From Bifidobacteriaceae bacterium (GTDB lineage Bacteria > Actinomycetota > Actinomycetes > Actinomycetales > WQXJ01): DNA of 16,478 nucleotides. The first letter of the stretch is position 1. Each line of letters begins with the position of its first letter. Under the pieces are notes generated by a model. That model made no database searches and was not told the DNA's origin. It was given only the letters and a program-made list of their open reading frames with translations. The position numbers and the translations under genes are program-made. Positions 11,843-16,478 of the stretch are shown here, in pieces. Where the stretch lies: contig JAIRTF010000053.1 of NCBI GenBank assembly GCA_031255075.1, forward strand, positions 1 to 16,478. The letters run 5' to 3'.

Positions 11843-13528
11843 ATGACCTCAAGCGCGCAGGACCCGTCTGTACTTCCGGCCTGGGGTGCGCTCCGCGACC
11901 ACATCGCGACGCTCGCCACACAAGGCATTGACCTGCGGACTTGGTTCGCGGCCGCGCCCCAAAGGGCTGATGAACTGACCTTTCAGGCTGGCGACCTGCG
12001 CGTTGACTTGTCGAAGAACCTGATTCAGCCCGAAACCCTTGAGCTACTGCGCCAACTGGCTGTGGAAGTTGACCTGCCCGGCCGAATTGAGGCCATGTTC
12101 CGGGGCGATCACATCAACATCACCGAAGACCGCGCCGTGCTGCACACCGCCTTGCGCCGAACCGCCGCCGAACCGGACCTGATAGTCGATGGCGTCAACG
12201 TCTCCCACCAGGTCGCGCAGGAGCTTCAGCATTTCTTCGACTTTGCCGATGAAGTCCGCTCCGGCCGCCATGTCGGCGTGACCGGCCGGCCAATCGAAAC
12301 TGTGGTCAACATTGGGATTGGCGGATCAGACCTCGGCCCAGCCATGGTCTACCAAGCGCTGAGCTCCCGGCAGGGACCCATCAAGGCGCGGTTTGTGTCC
12401 AACGTGGACCCCTCAGACATCGGTGACACCATCGCTGGTCTGGACCCAGAAACCACCTTGTTCATTGTCGCCTCCAAGACCTTCACCACCCTGGAGACCA
12501 TGACCAACGCCCGGCTGGCCCGCAGTTGGCTGCTGGAGCTGATGGGTGCGCGCGGCATTGTTCACAGCGCTCAGACCGCAGCTGACGCGGTCGCCAAACA
12601 CTTCGTGGCCGTCTCCACCGCCAAGGACAAGGTGGCGGAATTCGGCATTGACCCGAACAACGCCTTCGGTTTCTGGGACTGGGTGGGTGGCCGCTACTCG
12701 GTGGACAGCGCCATCGGCACGGTCTTGGCCATCACCTTGGGCCCAGACGCCTTCCGCGAATTCCTCAACGGCTTCGCGGCCATGGACCACCACTTCCACC
12801 AGACCCCACTGGAGCGCAATGTGCCGGCCCTGATGGGCCTGATCAACATTTGGTACGTCGACTTCTGGGATGCGCGGACCCACGCGGTGCTGCCCTACGC
12901 CCAGCACCTCAGCCGCTTCCCGGCCTACCTGCAGCAACTGACCATGGAATCCAACGGCAAATCGGTGCGCTGGGATGGCGCCCCGGTGACTGTCCCAACC
13001 GGTGAAGTGTTCTGGGGCGAACCGGGCACCAACGGCCAGCATGCCTTTTATCAGCTGCTCCACCAGGGCACTCAGCTGATCCCGGCTGATTTCATTGCCT
13101 TCGCCAACCCGGAGGTGCCCCTCCAAGACGGCGGCCAAGACATGCATGAACTGTTACTGGCCAACTTCATTGCTCAAACCTCCGCCCTGGCCTTCGGCAA
13201 GACCGCAGACGAAGTCCGCGCCGAAGGCGTTGCCGAAGAATTGGTGCCGGCCAAGGTGTTCAGCGGCAACCGGCCATCAACTTCCATCATGGCGCCGGAG
13301 CTGTCCCCCTCCACCTTGGGCCAACTGATTGCCCTCTATGAGCACATCACCTTTGTTCAGGGCGTGGTCTGGGGAATTGACTCATTCGACCAGTGGGGTG
13401 TGGAACTAGGCAAAGTGTTGGCCTCCCAGGTAGTGCCAGCCCTACAAGGCGACCAGGCAGCCCTTACACAACTTGACGCCTCCGCCTTGGGCATGGTCAA
13501 GTACTACCAGTCAACACGGCGCCACTAA
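11843..13528 (+). CDS. pgi: Glucose-6-phosphate isomerase
   Basis: Cytoplasmic enzyme interconverting glucose 6-phosphate and fructose 6-phosphate in glycolysis and gluconeogenesis. The 561-residue product is of normal length. Both family signatures are present: DWVGGRYSVDSAIG (279-292) and the GTNGQHAFYQLLHQG block (395-409). Catalytic residues can be placed by homology: Glu393 in WGEPGTNGQH, His400, Arg284 in GGRYS, and Lys524 in QWGVELGK. Sugar-phosphate contacts lie in NIGIGGSDLGP (156-166) and SKTFTTLETM (211-220). An open frame extends 58 codons upstream, but ATG 11843 matches the family N-terminus and directly follows a TANNNT box. The pyridoxal kinase gene follows after 51 bases, probably on the same transcript. 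Confidence 0.97.
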   Translation: MTSSAQDPSVLPAWGALRDHIATLATQGIDLRTWFAAAPQRADELTFQAGDLRVDLSKNLIQPETLELLRQLAVEVDLPGRIEAMFRGDHINITEDRAVLHTALRRTAAEPDLIVDGVNVSHQVAQELQHFFDFADEVRSGRHVGVTGRPIETVVNIGIGGSDLGPAMVYQALSSRQGPIKARFVSNVDPSDIGDTIAGLDPETTLFIVASKTFTTLETMTNARLARSWLLELMGARGIVHSAQTAADAVAKHFVAVSTAKDKVAEFGIDPNNAFGFWDWVGGRYSVDSAIGTVLAITLGPDAFREFLNGFAAMDHHFHQTPLERNVPALMGLINIWYVDFWDARTHAVLPYAQHLSRFPAYLQQLTMESNGKSVRWDGAPVTVPTGEVFWGEPGTNGQHAFYQLLHQGTQLIPADFIAFANPEVPLQDGGQDMHELLLANFIAQTSALAFGKTADEVRAEGVAEELVPAKVFSGNRPSTSIMAPELSPSTLGQLIALYEHITFVQGVVWGIDSFDQWGVELGKVLASQVVPALQGDQAALTQLDASALGMVKYYQSTRRH

Positions 13529-13579
13529 CCGCCGTCCCCACCACCCCATCGCGGCCGGGCGGTCGCACCAGGAGGATCA

Positions 13580-14386
13580 GTGCATTTCGCGTATGTCATT
13601 GCGGGCTCAGAAGCCACCGGCGGCGCCGGCATCCAAGCCGACTTGAAAACCTTCCAGCAGCTAGGCGTGTACGGACTGGGCACCATCACCTGCATAGTTT
13701 CTTTCGACCCGAACAATGATTGGGCCCACCGCTTCCGTCCGGTGGACCCGGAAATCATTGCCGAACAATTCGAGGCCGCCACCGCTTCACAAGACCTCGA
13801 CACGGTCAAGATCGGCATGTTGGGCACGCCCGCCACCATTGATGAGGTGGCCAAAGCGGTGTCCTCCCGGCCCTGGCGGCATGTGGTGTTGGACCCGGTG
13901 TTGATCTGCAAAGGCCAAGAGGCCGGCGCCGCACTGCAAACCGACAACGCCCTCAAAGCTCAGATTTTGCCTCTGGCCACAGTGGTCACGCCCAACAACT
14001 TTGAAGCCCGCGCCCTATCTGGCCTGGCGGAGCTGAACACCGTTGATGATCTGATCGAAGCCGGCCGCCGCATCCTGGACCTAGGCCCGCAGGCCGTGGT
14101 GGTCAAAGGCGGCGTGGACTTCCCCGGCCCCGAGGCCGTTGATGTGCTGGTCCAGCGGACCGCTCCTGGCCAACCGCCAGCCGTTCAGGTGCTGTCCCAT
14201 CCGAAGATCGGCCAAGCCCGGGTGTCCGGCGCCGGCTGTACCTTCGCCGCCGCCATCACCGCAGAACTGGCCAAGGGTAAGGAAATCGCCGAAGCGGTCC
14301 AGGTGGCCAAGGACTTGGTGACGCGCGGCATCGAACACCGGGTCAGCGCCAATACCCCGTTCGATGCCGTGTGGCAGGGCGCCTAA
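13580..14386 (+). CDS. pdxK: Pyridoxal kinase, ThiD-like dual-cysteine type
   Basis: ATP-dependent kinase of the ribokinase superfamily, 268 residues, most likely phosphorylating pyridoxal for vitamin B6 salvage. The N-terminus IAGSEATGGAGIQADLKTF (7-25) is the ThiD-family motif, with Glu in place of the usual Asp after GS. Several features favour pyridoxal kinase over true HMP-P kinase: VLDPVLICKG with Cys110 in the lid, RVSGAGCTFAAA with Cys220 in the active site, and the FDPNNDWAH segment. Dual-cysteine ThiD-like kinases, as in Staphylococcus aureus, hold pyridoxal as a hemithioacetal. Asp105 (LDPV) and the GAGC anion hole fit the kinase mechanism. The start is GTG 13580 after GGAGGA at 13571-13576; the nearby ATG at 13593 is out of frame. 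An HMP/HMP-P kinase role cannot be excluded. Confidence 0.88.
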   Translation: MHFAYVIAGSEATGGAGIQADLKTFQQLGVYGLGTITCIVSFDPNNDWAHRFRPVDPEIIAEQFEAATASQDLDTVKIGMLGTPATIDEVAKAVSSRPWRHVVLDPVLICKGQEAGAALQTDNALKAQILPLATVVTPNNFEARALSGLAELNTVDDLIEAGRRILDLGPQAVVVKGGVDFPGPEAVDVLVQRTAPGQPPAVQVLSHPKIGQARVSGAGCTFAAAITAELAKGKEIAEAVQVAKDLVTRGIEHRVSANTPFDAVWQGA

Positions 14387-14407
14387 CCCCCGCCCAGCAT
14401 CCCAGAC

Positions 14408-15172
14408 TCAGGCCGCGGCAGCCGGCGGGCGCCGGGAGAACCGGGTCGCCAAACGCGAACTACCCCGGTACAACGCTGCCTGCCCCAGGAGCGCTGCGGC
14501 TGCCAGCGGCAACACCGGTGCCAAGTAGACCACCGGTAGTTTGACCGCGTTGTGCAGGGCCACCAGAATTTCGGCGCCCTCCGGGTCAAAGAAGTAGAAG
14601 TAATTGGCTTGCGGCGCGAACGTCATCCGCAGTCCAAAGTTGACCGTCGCCATGACCAGCGCCAAAGCCACAAACCGCAGCAGCGTGAGCCAAGCTTCTT
14701 TGTAGGTCGGCTGGTACAGACCCAACGCGGCGATCAGCGCGCCAATCACCACATTCAGGCCATGTGAGCCGAAGAAGCCAATTGCCAGCGGCGTGAACAC
14801 CCCGACACCCTCAATGCCGGTCGCCGGTGAGAACAACGCCAAGAACCCGGCCAGGCAGCCGATGAAGTAGCAAAACCCGCGCAAGGCAACTGACCGCAAC
14901 ACAATTGCCGGGATCAGCATGAACGTCACCAGCGAACATAGCTGCAACGGCATGTTGTAGATGACATGCGCCGGGAAGCTGCTTTGGGTGGCCAAACCGA
15001 CCATGTACAGCACGAAGCAGACCAGGTTGGCGATGGCCGCGCCCACCAGCAGGCGGCCCTTGCCGGACCAATCAAGCCGGCGGCCCACCAGATAGAGCCC
15101 TAGCCCAACTAGGCACAGGAACGCCATGACCGCGAACCATGCACCTGAAAAAACGTAGATCGGGGGGTTCAT
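14408..15172 (-). CDS. TIGR02206/YwaF-family integral membrane protein
   Basis: A 254-residue membrane protein of unknown function with about seven hydrophobic segments (roughly 9-30, 40-60, 77-93, 100-118, 127-151, 160-181 and 207-234). Family landmarks are visible: NMPLQLCSL (73-81) before the third segment, FFGSHGLNV (133-141), and NYFYFFDPEG (190-199) in the last outer loop, matching the pattern of the TIGR02206/YwaF group, which also resembles the TMEM164 domain. The C-terminal tail is short, basic and alanine-rich. The start lies 18 bases after the rplA stop in the same direction, so it is probably cotranscribed with the ribosomal genes; GGAG is only two bases from the ATG. It ends 21 bases from the convergent pdxK stop with no obvious terminator between. 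Confidence 0.8.
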   Translation of the reverse strand: MNPPIYVFSGAWFAVMAFLCLVGLGLYLVGRRLDWSGKGRLLVGAAIANLVCFVLYMVGLATQSSFPAHVIYNMPLQLCSLVTFMLIPAIVLRSVALRGFCYFIGCLAGFLALFSPATGIEGVGVFTPLAIGFFGSHGLNVVIGALIAALGLYQPTYKEAWLTLLRFVALALVMATVNFGLRMTFAPQANYFYFFDPEGAEILVALHNAVKLPVVYLAPVLPLAAAALLGQAALYRGSSRLATRFSRRPPAAAA

Positions 15173-15190
15173 GGCTCCATTCGGGTTCGG

Positions 15191-15907
15191 TTATGCAGGC
15201 TCTTCCGCCAATAGGTTGCGGGTCTTGGTCACGTCCAAAGGTATCCCAGGACCCATGGTGGTGGCCATAGTTGCCTTCAACAAATACCGGCCCTTGGACG
15301 CAGCCGGCTTGAGCCGCATGATCTCATCCAGGGCAGCGGCGTAGTTCTCAATCAGAGCGTCATCTGAGAAGGACACCTTGCCAATGATCAGATGCAGATT
15401 GGCGTTGCGGTCCACCCGGAACTCAATTTTGCCGCCTTTGATGTCCGTGACGGCTTTGGCCACATCCATGGTCACGGTGCCGGTCTTGGGGTTGGGCATC
15501 AAGCCACGCGGGCCCAGCACTCGGCCCAGACGGCCAACTTTGCCCATCATGTCCGGGGTAGCCACAGCCGCGTCGAAATCGGTGTAACCGCCGGCCACCT
15601 TTTCGATCAGTTCATCGCCGCCCACCTCATCGGCTCCGGCTTCGAGGGCCTGAGTGGCCCGGTCACCCACGGCAAACACCACCACGCGGGCGGTCTTGCC
15701 GGTGCCGTGGGGCAGATTGACGGTACCGCGAACCATTTGGTCAGCCTTGCGGGGGTCAACCCCCAGCCGGAAGGCGACCTCCACGGTCTGGTCAAACTTG
15801 CCGGTGGCTAGTTTCTTGGCCAGCCGTACGGCTGCCAGCGGTGAGTAACGTTCGGTCCTGTCAACCAGGAGCGAGGCTTTCTTGTATTCCTTTGAGCGCC
15901 GAGGCAT
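15191..15907 (-). CDS. rplA: 50S ribosomal protein L1
   Basis: L1, 238 residues, forms the mobile L1 stalk at the ribosomal E site and in many bacteria represses its own operon by binding the mRNA. Family blocks are clear: KFDQTVEVAFRLGVDPRKAD (37-56), VRGTVNLPHGTGKT (59-72), and GRVLGPRGLMPNPKTGTVT (about 128-146), the last being the L1 signature, followed by IKGGKIEFRVDRNANLH. Length is normal. The ATG at 15907 has AAGGAA about seven bases upstream. It lies 75 bases downstream of rplK. In many bacteria rplJ and rplL follow; here a membrane protein gene follows instead and the strand then changes. Confidence 0.97.
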   Translation of the reverse strand: MPRRSKEYKKASLLVDRTERYSPLAAVRLAKKLATGKFDQTVEVAFRLGVDPRKADQMVRGTVNLPHGTGKTARVVVFAVGDRATQALEAGADEVGGDELIEKVAGGYTDFDAAVATPDMMGKVGRLGRVLGPRGLMPNPKTGTVTMDVAKAVTDIKGGKIEFRVDRNANLHLIIGKVSFSDDALIENYAAALDEIMRLKPAASKGRYLLKATMATTMGPGIPLDVTKTRNLLAEEPA

Positions 15908-15982
15908 CTGCTGTTCCTTCTGGTAGTAGTTGCAGTTCGTGGTGCGGGTCAGCGCGACCCTCCCACTAGTTGTTGGTCAGTT

Positions 15983-16414
15983 TCAGTCGACTACTGTCAC
16001 GCCCATCGACCGGGCGGTGCCGGCGATGATCTTTGACGCGGCATCCAAGTCGTTGGCGTTCAGGTCAGGCATCTTGGCTTGAGCAATCTCCCGCACCTGT
16101 TCGCCGGTGACGGTGCCCACCTTGGCGGTGTTGGGCGTTGGCGAACCTTTGGCCAGACCGGCCGCCTTCTTGATCATCTCCGCCGCGGGTGATGTCTTGA
16201 GAATGAAGGTGAAAGACCGGTCTTCGTAGACGGTGATCTCCACCGGTATCACGTTGCCGCGCTGGGCTTCGGTGGCGGCGTTGTAGGCCTTGCAGAACTC
16301 CATGATGTTCACGCCGTGGGCACCGAGAGCCGGGCCGATGGGCGGCGCCGGGCTGGCCTGCCCAGCCTGGATCTGGAGCTTGATCAGGGCTGCCACTTTC
16401 TTCTTTGGCGGCAT
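15983..16414 (-). CDS. rplK: 50S ribosomal protein L11
   Basis: L11, 143 residues, forms the base of the GTPase-associated stalk with 23S rRNA and is the site of thiostrepton action and of RelA-dependent stringent sensing. The N-terminal domain has KLQIQAGQASPAPPIGPALG (12-31) with the conserved proline pair, then GVNIMEFCKAYNAAT (34-48). The C-terminal rRNA-binding domain has KTSPAAEMIKKAAG (72-85) and the signature KMPDLNANDLDAASKIIAGTA near residue 114 onward. The ATG at 16414 has GAAGGA upstream. Upstream sequence within the window is only 64 bases, so the leader where L1 might bind is not visible in full. Confidence 0.97.
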   Translation of the reverse strand: MPPKKKVAALIKLQIQAGQASPAPPIGPALGAHGVNIMEFCKAYNAATEAQRGNVIPVEITVYEDRSFTFILKTSPAAEMIKKAAGLAKGSPTPNTAKVGTVTGEQVREIAQAKMPDLNANDLDAASKIIAGTARSMGVTVVD

Positions 16415-16478
16415 AGTTGCTGGTCCTTCGCTTCTTCTAGTTCGGTTTCTTAGGGTTCGATGCCGCCGGCCTGGGCCG

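Noticed and set aside
12413..13147. Long minus-strand open frame inside pgi (244 codons), and many similar frames elsewhere
   Set aside because: These are antisense shadows of well-supported genes in GC-rich DNA, with no recognisable domains or start signals.
16437..16478. Tail of an upstream gene (nusG expected by synteny) before rplK
   Set aside because: Two frames give short tails with stops (TAA at 16452-16450; TAG at 16439-16437), but neither resembles the conserved NusG C-terminus and the piece is too short to assign.

Overview
The window reads as high-GC actinobacterial chromosome. The evidence is strongly GC-biased codon use, a DUF2469 gene in a cluster with rplS, rnhB, signal peptidase and yraN, GTG starts, and two genes whose start codons lie 7-8 bases after a TANNNT box, as in leaderless actinobacterial transcripts. 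I cannot name the genus. Nothing points to a prophage, transposon or CRISPR array.

Layout. (1) Bases 1-3487, all on the minus strand, are a housekeeping cluster transcribed rplS (L19), rnhB (RNase HII), signal peptidase I with a long N-terminal tail, DUF2469, a second signal peptidase I, then the 5' end of yraN, which runs off the window. Most of these genes touch or overlap. (2) Bases 3488-3939 are a 452-base divergent intergenic region rich in dyad symmetry. (3) Bases 3940-5616 (+) encode a 14-helix DHA2-type MFS exporter whose end overlaps the convergent ABC ATPase gene by 19 bases. (4) Bases 5598-11446 (-) are a complete oligopeptide/dipeptide ABC importer operon: substrate-binding lipoprotein, a 254-base gap with strong hairpins, two permeases, and one polypeptide carrying both ATPase domains. 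(5) Bases 11843-14386 (+) are pgi (glucose-6-phosphate isomerase) followed by a dual-cysteine, ThiD-like pyridoxal kinase. (6) Bases 14408-16414 (-) are rplK and rplA followed 18 bases later by a TIGR02206/YwaF-type membrane protein.

The most unusual item is the substrate-binding lipoprotein at 9833-11446. Its signal peptide and lipobox are normal, but the mature SBP_bac_5 domain appears circularly permuted. The segment that normally ends the protein (with GWYPDFPDADNYL) directly follows the lipobox linker, the segment that normally begins it (with GLDPAGTYDNGS) starts near residue 217, and the protein stops at CDLYGGK, where the family normally continues into the helix that here lies at residues 37-51. 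The reading frame is intact and the total length is normal for the family, so this looks like a rearranged but possibly functional binding protein rather than debris.

Secondary points are a 15-bp perfect hairpin between the binding-protein and permease genes, a 14-base word present three times and only in intergenic DNA, a 20-base palindrome upstream of the exporter, a 110-residue polar tail on the DppC-type permease, and paired signal peptidases on either side of DUF2469.
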